This document shows, piece after piece, positions 7,009-13,829 of a stretch of 13,829 bases of DNA. The notes beneath the pieces are model-generated. The model searched no databases. It had not been told where the DNA came from and saw only the letters and a list, made by a program, of their open reading frames with translations. Source of the stretch: Desulfovibrio sp. (GTDB taxonomy: Bacteria > Desulfobacterota > Desulfovibrionia > Desulfovibrionales > Desulfovibrionaceae); assembly GCA_003512875.1 (NCBI GenBank), contig DONZ01000093.1, forward strand, positions 1 to 13,829, given 5' to 3'. Position 1 is the first letter of the stretch, and every line of letters starts with the position of its first letter. Made by a program: the position numbers and the translations under genes.

Positions 7009-9912
7009 ATGCATAAAGATTTTGCCTTATTGCGCGAAGAGCGTTTAACGGAACTTGGCGGAACTGCCAGACTTTGGCGGCATAAGAAGACCAGAGCCGA
7101 AGTTTTGAGCGTCGTCAATGCCGATGAAAACAAAAGTTTCGGGGTGGCTTTCAGAACTCCCCCGAAAAATTCGACGGGCGTCGCCCATATTTTGGAACAT
7201 TCCGTGCTTTGCGGTTCTAAGAAATATCCTGTAAAGGAACCTTTCGTGGAGCTTTTGAAAAGCTCTTTGCAGACTTTTTTAAATGCCCTCACTTTTCCGG
7301 ATAAGACGTGTTATCCGGTGGCGAGCACCAATTTGCAGGATTTTTATAATTTGATTGATGTGTATTTGGACGCTGTTTTTTATCCCCGCATTGATGAAAA
7401 CGTGCTTTTGCAGGAGGGCTGGCATATCCATGCCGAGGATACGGATACCGCGAAATGGAATTTCAAAGGCGTTGTCTACAATGAAATGAAAGGGGTTTAT
7501 TCTTCCCCTGATTCCGTGCTTGCGGAAGAAAGCCAGCATTCTGTTTTTCCGGATACCCTTTACAGTTTGGATTCCGGCGGCAATCCTCCTGAAATTTTAA
7601 ATTTGACCTATGCGGAGTTTAAAGATTTCCATACACGCTATTATCATCCGAGCAACGCCCGTTTTTTCTTTTGGGGTGATGACCCGGAAGAGGCTCGTCT
7701 TGAAAAGCTTGCGGAACTTTTGAATGATTTCGATTACTTGGACATCAATTCAGCTGTTCCTTTGCAAAAACGCCTTGACTATGAGCGGAAGATTGAAACA
7801 TTTTATGCCGCGGAAGAGGACGACGGAAATCCGCGCAGCGCCCATGTCACGGTAAACTGGCTTTTATGCGAGGGCAAGGACGCGGAAGAAATAATGGTGC
7901 TTGAAATGCTTGAGCATATTTTGACGGCGCTTGCAGGTTCTCCGCTTCGCAAAGCCCTGATGGATTCCGGACTTGGGGAAGATGTGACAGGCTGCGGTAT
8001 GGAAACGGATTTGCGCCAAGCCTATTATTCCATCGGGCTCCGTTCTGTTTTGCCCGCGGACGGAGATAAAATCGAAATTCTGATTTTGGAAACCTTGGCG
8101 GATTTAGCCGAGCGGGGTATAAGCCAAAAAGCCATTGACAGCGCCGTTTCGGCAACAGAATTTATTTTGCGTGAAAATAACACGGGCAATTTCCCCCGCG
8201 GGCTTTCCGCCATGTTTCAAAGCCTCGGCACTTGGCTTTACGGCGAAGACCCGTTTTTGCCTCTTGCATGGGAAAAGCCCCTTGCAAGCATAAAAAGCCG
8301 TTTGGCAAAAGGTGAAAAGGTTTTTGAAAACGCCATTAAAAAATGGTTTTTAGATAATCCCCACCGTTCTTTGGTTGTGCTTTTGCCCAATTCTTCCCTT
8401 GCAAAAGAACGGGAAGAAAAAGAGCGGGCACGCTTGGACAACATTGTCCGTTCATTAAATAATAAGGAAAAACAAGAGGTTGTCGCTCTTTCTTCCGCCT
8501 TGGTTCTTGCCCAGGCAAAGGAAGACAGCAAAGAAGCCCTTGCGACCATTCCGACCTTGGGTTTAAACGATATTCCCTTGCAGGGCAAAGAAAATCCTTT
8601 GGCTGTGAAGCAACGCGGCGGTATTACCGTGCTGCGCCATGAAATCGACACCACCGGCATTTTATATGTGAAAATTTTATTTCCCCTCGACCATGTCCGT
8701 CAAGAAGATTTGCCGTTGCTTTCTCTTTATTGCCGGGCGCTTACGGAAATGGGCACGAAAAATTACGATTTTGTGGACTTGGGGCTTGAAATATCCGCCC
8801 GGACTGGCGGTCTTGATACGGGCGTTTCCGCGCACAGCAGGGTTGATGAAGATGAACCGTTCATGCATCTGCGGATTTCCGCAAAAGTTGTCGAAGAAAA
8901 AATCGATACTCTTTATGCGCTGCTGGAAGAGATTTTGCTTCAAACCGATTTTTCCAATAAGGAACGGTTCGTGCAAATGGTCTGGGAGGACAAGGCGCGT
9001 TTTGAACAGTCCATTGTTCCTGCCGGGCACAGCCTTTTGGCGTCCTATATCAATGGCATGTTTTCAAAGCTCGGGTATTTGAACGAAGAAATGAACGGTT
9101 TGCCTTATTGGGATTTTATCCGCCAATTGGCAGACACGGTGCAGGATGATTTTGCAGACATCGAGGCCCGCCTGAACGCTTTGCATGCAAGCATTCTGAG
9201 CAAAGTTAAAACAGTGCTCAGCCTTACCGGTACGGAACAGCTCATCGCAAAAGGGGAAAGGCTTGCCGCTCTGTTGGAAGGCTTCGCCGATGTTTCCCGT
9301 CCCGTTCCTGACCGCAGTTACGCTTTCAAAAAACAAGCGGCGGGACTCCTTTTGCCTGCGCAAGTCAATTATGTGGGACTTGGGGCGGATTTGAAAAAAA
9401 ACGGTTATGTTTTTCATGGTTCTTCCCATGTGATCACCCGCTTTTTACGGATGGGCTATCTGTGGGACAGGGTGCGTGTGCAGGGCGGCGCCTACGGAGC
9501 GTTTGTACGGTATACGCGGAATGCGGGAACGCTGGCTTTTGTTTCCTACCGCGACCCCAATGTGGAAAGAACCCTTTCCGTATATAAAGATACCGCCAAT
9601 TACCTGGGCAATCTGACCTTGAGCCGAGAAGAGCTGACAAAAGCCATTGTCGGGGCGATCGGCGACATTGATACGTATTTGCTGCCTTCGGCAAAAGGGA
9701 ACGCGGCGCTTTGGGAATATATGACTGGGTATACGAAAGCGATGCGCGAGCAAGTACGGGCGGAAGTTTTAGGTACGACGTCCGCTGATTTCCATGATTT
9801 TGCGCCGTATTTGCAAAAGGCTCTCGACGGGGGCGTTGAAACGGCTTTGGGCGGCGGACAAGTGCAGGAATATGCCGCAAAAGCAAATTGGAACATCATT
9901 AAATTATTATAA
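7009..9912 (+). CDS. M16C metallopeptidase, PreP/falcilysin-like
   Basis: A 967-residue zinc oligopeptidase of the pitrilysin M16C group, the class of mitochondrial/plastid PreP and falcilysin, which degrades short unstructured peptides inside a closed chamber. The inverted zinc motif HILEH is at 60-64 (ligands H60 and H64, catalytic E63), and the distal Glu ligand is E159 in VVYNEMKGVYSSP, 95 residues after H64 as expected. Other PreP-like segments follow the zinc motif: CGSKKYPVKEPF, NALTFPDKTCYPVAS and GWHIHAED. The C-terminal half carries the paired conserved segment RFLRMGYLWDRVRVQGGAYG (811-830). Length matches full PreP-type enzymes, so both halves are intact. There is no signal peptide, suggesting a cytosolic role in peptide turnover. 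ATG 7009 follows GAGG (7000-7003) by five bases. A hairpin/T-tract separates it from iorAB downstream. Confidence 0.94.
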   Translation: MHKDFALLREERLTELGGTARLWRHKKTRAEVLSVVNADENKSFGVAFRTPPKNSTGVAHILEHSVLCGSKKYPVKEPFVELLKSSLQTFLNALTFPDKTCYPVASTNLQDFYNLIDVYLDAVFYPRIDENVLLQEGWHIHAEDTDTAKWNFKGVVYNEMKGVYSSPDSVLAEESQHSVFPDTLYSLDSGGNPPEILNLTYAEFKDFHTRYYHPSNARFFFWGDDPEEARLEKLAELLNDFDYLDINSAVPLQKRLDYERKIETFYAAEEDDGNPRSAHVTVNWLLCEGKDAEEIMVLEMLEHILTALAGSPLRKALMDSGLGEDVTGCGMETDLRQAYYSIGLRSVLPADGDKIEILILETLADLAERGISQKAIDSAVSATEFILRENNTGNFPRGLSAMFQSLGTWLYGEDPFLPLAWEKPLASIKSRLAKGEKVFENAIKKWFLDNPHRSLVVLLPNSSLAKEREEKERARLDNIVRSLNNKEKQEVVALSSALVLAQAKEDSKEALATIPTLGLNDIPLQGKENPLAVKQRGGITVLRHEIDTTGILYVKILFPLDHVRQEDLPLLSLYCRALTEMGTKNYDFVDLGLEISARTGGLDTGVSAHSRVDEDEPFMHLRISAKVVEEKIDTLYALLEEILLQTDFSNKERFVQMVWEDKARFEQSIVPAGHSLLASYINGMFSKLGYLNEEMNGLPYWDFIRQLADTVQDDFADIEARLNALHASILSKVKTVLSLTGTEQLIAKGERLAALLEGFADVSRPVPDRSYAFKKQAAGLLLPAQVNYVGLGADLKKNGYVFHGSSHVITRFLRMGYLWDRVRVQGGAYGAFVRYTRNAGTLAFVSYRDPNVERTLSVYKDTANYLGNLTLSREELTKAIVGAIGDIDTYLLPSAKGNAALWEYMTGYTKAMREQVRAEVLGTTSADFHDFAPYLQKALDGGVETALGGGQVQEYAAKANWNIIKLL

Positions 9913-9921
9913 GATAGTTAC

Positions 9922-9947
9922 AAAGGGGCAGACAAACGCTCCTTTTT
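9922..9947 (+). terminator. Terminator-like hairpin between M16C gene and iorAB
   Basis: AAAGGGGC (9922-9929) pairs with GCTCCTTT (9938-9945) in an eight-pair stem containing one G:U wobble, with an eight-base loop and a T-run at 9943-9947. It begins ten bases after the peptidase TAA and ends 16 bases before the iorAB ATG. It could stop or attenuate transcription, or protect the 3' end of the peptidase message. No promoter is visible in the 16 bases after it. Confidence 0.5.
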
Positions 9948-9963
9948 CATTCGGTGGGCTTAT

Positions 9964-12459
9964 ATGCGAAAACTTTGTGAAGAGCGGGAAAATACTCCCC
10001 ATGTCGTACAGGGCAATATCGCTTTTGCCAGCGGCTGCGTGCGCGCGGGCATTGACGCCGTAGAGGGGTATCCGGGAACACCAAGCACGGAAGTGATAGA
10101 TAAGGGCTTGGCAAAGGTTCAGGATAAAATACGGGTCGGCTGGGCTGTGAACGAAGCTGTGGCGGCGGGCATGGGCGTAGGCGCGAGCCTTGCGGGCAAA
10201 GACGCGGTTGTGACCATGAAAATACCGGGCGTATTTCAAGCGGGCGATGTGTTTACTTCCGCTTCAACGTACAGCGTCGGGCGCGGGGGCTTGGTTTTTT
10301 ATGTCGCGAGCGATTTTGCGCCCAATTCGACGCAGCATCTTGTTGACCCGCGATATTTGTATAAAAGCTGTTTTCTTCCTGTTTTTGAGCCGCGCAACCA
10401 CCAGGAAATGCATGAAGCCGCTAAAATTGCCGTGGAAATTTCCCGTACGTTTAAAACGGCGGCGGTTGTGCATGCGAGCGGTTTGCTTTGCCACAGCGAG
10501 GGGCTGATACGCCTTATTCCTCAGGAAAAGCGGGAAGAAGCGCCAGTGGATGATTTCAGGGCGATGAATTCCTTGCCGAACAATGCCCGTAAGTCTTATG
10601 ACCGGATTATGGACGAGCGCATGCCGCAGCTTGCCGATTTTGTGGAAAACAGCCCGCTGAACAAGGAATATGCGGGAACGGGCAAAAAGGGCGTTATCAC
10701 GTATGGGTCCGGTTCTTTGTATATGGAAGAATACCGTGCTGTCGTGGATAGCGGGATTGATGTGCTTTCTTTGGCTTTTACCAATCCTTTGCCCATGGAG
10801 AAGATCAAAGCCTTTGTTTCCCGTATTCATGCCCGAGGCGGGAACGTGTACGTGCTTGAGGACGGATACAGGTTTGTGGAGGAACATTGCCGGATGGCGG
10901 GGCTTAACGTTATCGGCAAGCCTTTGTACAATAAAAATACGGAATGGAATTTCGCAGGCATTACAGAATTTTTAGGCGGCACGGTCGAAAACATTCAGCC
11001 TGATTTAATGCCTATGCCCCGTCCGCCCATGATTTGTGCGGGCTGTCCTTACCGTTTGACTGGTCTTCTGCTCAGCCGCATGCGCAGGCAGGGCAAGATA
11101 GAAGCGATTTTCGGCGATATTGGCTGCAACACCCTGCTTTATTTCATGGGGGCTTCTGATACGTGTCTTGCCATGGGGGCAAGCGAAAGCATGCGCGCTG
11201 GTTTTGTGAATGTCAAACCTGATTCGCAGGGAAAGGTCGTCAGTATTTTGGGTGACGGCACAGAGTGCCATTCAGGACTTGACGCCACGCGAAACAGCTT
11301 GTTCCGTCACATCGGCGGTTTGAAAATCATTCTTGACAATGAATGGATAGGCATGACGGGAGGACAGCCAAGCCCGACCTCCCCGGTCAATTTAGGGGGG
11401 CAGGCTTCGCCCTTTAAGCTTGAGCAGGCTTTGGAAGCGGAGGGAGCGGAAGTCATCGGCGCAAGCGCTTACGATTATAAAGAGTTGCAGGCAAAATTGA
11501 AAGAAGCGCTGGAAAAGGCTGAACAGGGCGACAGGCTTGTTGTTTTGGTTGTGAAAGGCACGTGCATACGCAAAGTGCCGGCAAGCGAAAAAAAGGCGCG
11601 TCCGGAGCTTGACCCTGCGAAATGCGTTTCTTGCGGGTCTTGTTTGATTTGTCCCGGAATTGCTTTTGACAGCAAGAAAAAACCTGATTGGAACAATCTG
11701 TGCACTTCCTGTGCGGGCGGCCGTGCCGCTTGTATGGAAATGTGCCCGCGCGGGGCGATAAGCCAAGCGGACAAAGAAATTTGCGTGCGGCGCCGCGGGC
11801 AGAATGAAGAGCTTTTTACTGCTCCCGATGAAATTTTTTGCAGTGAAGTGCAAAGGGAAAAGCTTCCTGAACGCTTAAGTCTTGCTATCCGAGGCGTTGG
11901 CGGACAAGGTAATTTATTCTTCGGCAAGGTGCTTGCGCAGCTTGCTTTTTTGGCAGGTTACGACAAGGAAAACATTGTCAAAGGCGAAACCCACGGCATG
12001 GCGCAAATGGGCGGTCCGGTAATCAGCACGTTTGCCTGCGGGCATGCTTATAGTCCGGAGCTTGCCCCTTGTTCTGCCGATTGCTTGATTGTTATGGAAA
12101 AAAGTGAAGTTTTACGTCCCGGTTTTCTTTCCATGCTGAAAAAAGGCGGCACGATACTGCTGGCGGAAACGAAAGTCTTGCCTCAGGGGCAGACAATGGA
12201 TAAATATCCGGGCGACAGCGCCATTGCCGAAGTTTTAAAAGGTTTTCAGGTCCGTTCCGTCGATGTGCTGGCAAAGGCGCTCAGTCTCGGGGATAAGCAA
12301 GGCAAATGCGCAAATATCGTCATGCTTGGCGTTTTAAGTAAAACCGCACCTTTTTGTGAAATTCCGGAAAGTCTGTGGCTGAAAGCTTTGCAGGGATTAA
12401 GTCCGAAAGCGGAACTTTGGGAAAGAAACTATAAAGCTTTCATGCTCGGCAGAGAATAG
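9964..12459 (+). CDS. iorAB: Indolepyruvate:ferredoxin oxidoreductase, fused IorA-IorB
   Basis: An 831-residue fusion of the normally separate IOR subunits. The family oxidatively decarboxylates aryl pyruvates (from Trp, Phe, Tyr) to aryl-acetyl-CoA, passing electrons to ferredoxin. Domains in order: a pyrimidine-type TPP domain with YPGTPST (36-42) and the likely catalytic E64; a linker domain (about 230-340); CAGCP at 358-362 and a GDIGC motif; the diphosphate-binding TPP domain with GDG (430-432) and D458-N459; MTGGQPSPTSP from 464; a two-cluster ferredoxin domain; and, from about 636, an IorB-type gamma domain starting LAIRGVGGQGN (640-650). Cluster cysteines are C554, C557, C560, C563 and C580, C583, C590, C594; the spacing is unlike the classical CxxCxxCxxxC. 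ATG 9964 follows GGTGGG by five bases. The GNAT gene follows after 24 bases. Specificity for indolepyruvate over other 2-oxoacids is inferred from family likeness. Confidence 0.9.
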   Translation: MRKLCEERENTPHVVQGNIAFASGCVRAGIDAVEGYPGTPSTEVIDKGLAKVQDKIRVGWAVNEAVAAGMGVGASLAGKDAVVTMKIPGVFQAGDVFTSASTYSVGRGGLVFYVASDFAPNSTQHLVDPRYLYKSCFLPVFEPRNHQEMHEAAKIAVEISRTFKTAAVVHASGLLCHSEGLIRLIPQEKREEAPVDDFRAMNSLPNNARKSYDRIMDERMPQLADFVENSPLNKEYAGTGKKGVITYGSGSLYMEEYRAVVDSGIDVLSLAFTNPLPMEKIKAFVSRIHARGGNVYVLEDGYRFVEEHCRMAGLNVIGKPLYNKNTEWNFAGITEFLGGTVENIQPDLMPMPRPPMICAGCPYRLTGLLLSRMRRQGKIEAIFGDIGCNTLLYFMGASDTCLAMGASESMRAGFVNVKPDSQGKVVSILGDGTECHSGLDATRNSLFRHIGGLKIILDNEWIGMTGGQPSPTSPVNLGGQASPFKLEQALEAEGAEVIGASAYDYKELQAKLKEALEKAEQGDRLVVLVVKGTCIRKVPASEKKARPELDPAKCVSCGSCLICPGIAFDSKKKPDWNNLCTSCAGGRAACMEMCPRGAISQADKEICVRRRGQNEELFTAPDEIFCSEVQREKLPERLSLAIRGVGGQGNLFFGKVLAQLAFLAGYDKENIVKGETHGMAQMGGPVISTFACGHAYSPELAPCSADCLIVMEKSEVLRPGFLSMLKKGGTILLAETKVLPQGQTMDKYPGDSAIAEVLKGFQVRSVDVLAKALSLGDKQGKCANIVMLGVLSKTAPFCEIPESLWLKALQGLSPKAELWERNYKAFMLGRE

Positions 12460-12483
12460 TTCTTGAATACGGAAAGGACAAAT

Positions 12484-12932
12484 ATGCAGGCGATACGCTT
12501 GGCTGTGCAGGAAAATCGTGCCGAAATCGAGGCTGTTGCCGAGGACGCTTACAGCCTCTATCTTGAGCGTATGGATAAAAAGCCTTTTCCCATGCTTGAT
12601 GATTATGAAGCCCATATTTCCGGAAAGCATGTCCATGTGCTTGAAGAGCAAGGGCGGATTGTCGCTTATGTTGTGCTCATTCCGGAGGATGACAAAACGC
12701 TGCTGCTTGATAATATCGGCGTTCGCTCTTGTTTTCAAAAGAAAGGATATGGTAAAAACTCACGCTGTTTGCCGAGCGGTGGGCGAAAGAGCGGGGCTAC
12801 GGCAGAATAATCCTCTATACCGATGTCATTATGCATGAAAACCTTGCCTGGTATCCCGCTCTTGATTATACGCAAACGCATAGGGTTCGGGAAAAGGGCT
12901 ATGACAGGGTTTATTTTGAAAAGAACGTATAA
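12484..12932 (+). pseudogene. GNAT-family N-acetyltransferase gene with a -1 frameshift
   Basis: ATG 12484 follows AAAGGA (12473-12478) by five bases. The first frame encodes a GNAT N-terminus through the acetyl-CoA loop QKKGYGK, then ends in unrelated sequence at a TAA near 12808. Reading one frame back from the A-run at 12754-12758 restores the rest of a GNAT domain: LTLFAERWAKERGYGRIILY, then ENLAWYPALDY, ending VYFEKNV at the TAA 12930-12932. Joined, it would be about 149 residues, the normal single-domain GNAT length. The AAAAA run is one base short of what the full frame needs. So this is a decayed gene, a homopolymer sequencing/assembly error, or, less likely, a programmed -1 shift. 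It starts 24 bases after iorAB and probably shares its message. Substrate unknown. Confidence 0.82.
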
Positions 12933-12968
12933 TGCTTTAATGCGGCGATAGAGTAAGGTTATATTGAA

Positions 12969-13427
12969 TTAAAAGTAAAAAAATGTGAAATTATACCAAA
13001 AATGCATTCCGATACAGACATAAGGATTTTTATATTTATCCCATAACATGCCGAAAATCATCGCGGGAAAGAAAACAAGCGCCGCCATGGCGGCAGGTTG
13101 CCGAAAGAGGTGGAAAAGAGCGAAAAATACGCTGGTCACAATGCAGGACACTGAAACGGAATATAATTTTTTGTTGTGCAGTAACGTATTCAGCTGCTCC
13201 TGAATAAGAACCCGCCATGTCAATTCTTCCATGAAGGCAATCCAAATGAGTTTCGATACGCTTGTCTTGTTTAGAGGATGAAAGAAATATCCTGTCCCTC
13301 CCAAAAGAAAAGCGAGGAGTATCGGAAACGATACATAGCTTTTCAGGTGTTTCGGAGGAATAAAAAAAGAATATGTTTCCAAAAACAATTCTATGAAAGT
13401 ATTCCTCCAAATTTTTACTATTTCCAT
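12969..13427 (-). CDS. CPBP-family intramembrane protease-like protein
   Basis: A small (152-residue) membrane protein of the CPBP/CAAX-protease (ABI) family, glutamic-type intramembrane peptidases related to Rce1. All three family motifs are present: E67-E68-x3-R72 in MEELTWR, F102-x3-H106 in FFALFHLF, and H142-x3-N146 in MHFWYNF near the C-terminus. Hydrophobic segments lie at about 31-49, 88-108, 112-129 and 135-152. It is shorter than many family members, holding little beyond the catalytic core. ATG 13427 follows GGAGG by only three bases; ATG 13442 (five residues longer) has AAGGA nine bases upstream and is a fair alternative. Either start lies inside the 3' end of the TPR gene, implying coupled translation. 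Roles in the family range from prenyl-protein processing to bacteriocin immunity; none can be assigned here. Confidence 0.8.
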   Translation of the reverse strand: MEIVKIWRNTFIELFLETYSFFIPPKHLKSYVSFPILLAFLLGGTGYFFHPLNKTSVSKLIWIAFMEELTWRVLIQEQLNTLLHNKKLYSVSVSCIVTSVFFALFHLFRQPAAMAALVFFPAMIFGMLWDKYKNPYVCIGMHFWYNFTFFYF

Positions 13428-13829
13428 ATTCCTCCGAGACATCTTCCCGCATCCTTATAAATTTCCAGGCGTTCACAGCTTCCCAGAGAGCAGGCTTTTT
13501 GCAGGTCTTCACAGCCTTCTTTGGTTTTTCTCAGCAAAAACCGGATGTCTCCGCGATTGACATAGGCTTCCGCAAGTTCGGGCAAAAAGCTGATCGCACG
13601 GCTGTATTCCTTGTCCGCGTCGACGTATTTGTTTTTGTCTTTCAATATGTTGCCTTTGTTGTAATAAAAATATCCGTCAACAGGATACAGGGCTATCGCC
13701 TTATCAATACTTGCCAATGCGTCGTCAAAGCGGTTGTTTTTTTGCTGGGCGACGGCAAGAGCGTTCCAGGCATACGCATCGTCCGGCATTTGTGCCGTGT
13801 ATTCCTGCAGTAATTTGATACTCTCGGCA
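13418..13829 (-). CDS. Tetratricopeptide-repeat protein (5' end beyond window)
   Basis: The frame is open to the right-hand edge, so the N-terminus is missing; the ATG at 13789 is internal. The residues before it (AESIKLLQEYTAQ) look like the second helix of an earlier TPR unit. About two full repeats follow (around DAYAWNALAVAQ...AIALYP and YFYYNKGNIL...AISFLP), then a third unit AYVNRGDIRF with the cysteine-bearing tail GCEDLQKACSLGSC and a last Cys near the end. TPR arrays mediate protein-protein contacts; partner and location are unknown because the part that would show a signal peptide or other domain is outside the window. Its stop at 13418 lies inside the CPBP gene start. Confidence 0.85.
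   Translation of the reverse strand, partial: AESIKLLQEYTAQMPDDAYAWNALAVAQQKNNRFDDALASIDKAIALYPVDGYFYYNKGNILKDKNKYVDADKEYSRAISFLPELAEAYVNRGDIRFLLRKTKEGCEDLQKACSLGSCERLEIYKDAGRCLGGIWK

Noticed and set aside
12754..12760. Programmed -1 ribosomal frameshift signal in the GNAT gene
   Set aside because: The context T-AAA-AAC lacks the three identical bases of a full slippery heptamer, and no clear stimulatory structure was seen. Gene decay or a read error is simpler.
12933..12968. Terminator between the convergent GNAT and CPBP genes
   Set aside because: No convincing stem or T-run is present in the 36-base gap.

Overview
The window reads as a chromosomal segment of an anaerobic, Gram-negative-type bacterium of moderate G+C. 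The likeliest home is a Desulfovibrionaceae-like lineage. This is an inference from three things: a ferredoxin-dependent indolepyruvate oxidoreductase, a small 2[4Fe-4S] ferredoxin and Isf-like flavoprotein setting, and a heptosyltransferase-type GT9 enzyme that suggests an LPS-type envelope. No rRNA, tRNA, CRISPR array, insertion sequence or integrase is visible. Coding density is high, and the longest non-coding gap is about 220 bases (6309-6528).

Region 1 (1-4323, plus strand) is mostly housekeeping. It holds the 3' part of a TlyA-type rRNA 2'-O-methyltransferase, a divergent GT9 glycosyltransferase that starts almost on the tlyA stop, and purA (adenylosuccinate synthetase) with a near-consensus sigma70 promoter of its own. 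After a hairpin/T-tract come the DNA polymerase III delta-prime subunit gene (holB) and a 66-residue 2[4Fe-4S] ferredoxin one base downstream of it.

Region 2 (4356-6308, minus strand) is a compact three-gene operon read from right to left: a glyoxalase-II-like metallo-beta-lactamase-fold hydrolase, an Isf-like flavoprotein with a four-cysteine motif, and a ComF-family phosphoribosyltransferase-like protein with two zinc-finger-like cysteine sets. It converges on the ferredoxin gene.

Region 3 (6309-12932, plus strand) opens with a 127-residue protein of unknown function. That gene is a stand-alone unit, with a TTGACA promoter and a strong GCAA-loop terminator. Next are a 967-residue M16C (PreP-like) oligopeptidase, a hairpin/T-tract, an 831-residue indolepyruvate:ferredoxin oxidoreductase in which IorA and IorB are fused in one reading frame, and a GNAT acetyltransferase gene broken by a one-base frameshift in an A-run. 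The peptidase, the oxidoreductase and a ferredoxin acceptor would make sense together as a peptide and aromatic amino-acid catabolism module, but that link is inference.

Region 4 (12969-13829, minus strand) holds the 3' part of a TPR-repeat gene, running off the right edge. It overlaps a small CPBP-family (CAAX protease-like) membrane protein whose possible Shine-Dalgarno sequence lies inside the TPR gene.

No clearly new defence or mobile system is evident. The most interesting items are the fused IorAB with atypical cysteine spacing, the isolated strongly signalled orphan gene, the GNAT frameshift and the terminator-like hairpin in front of iorAB.
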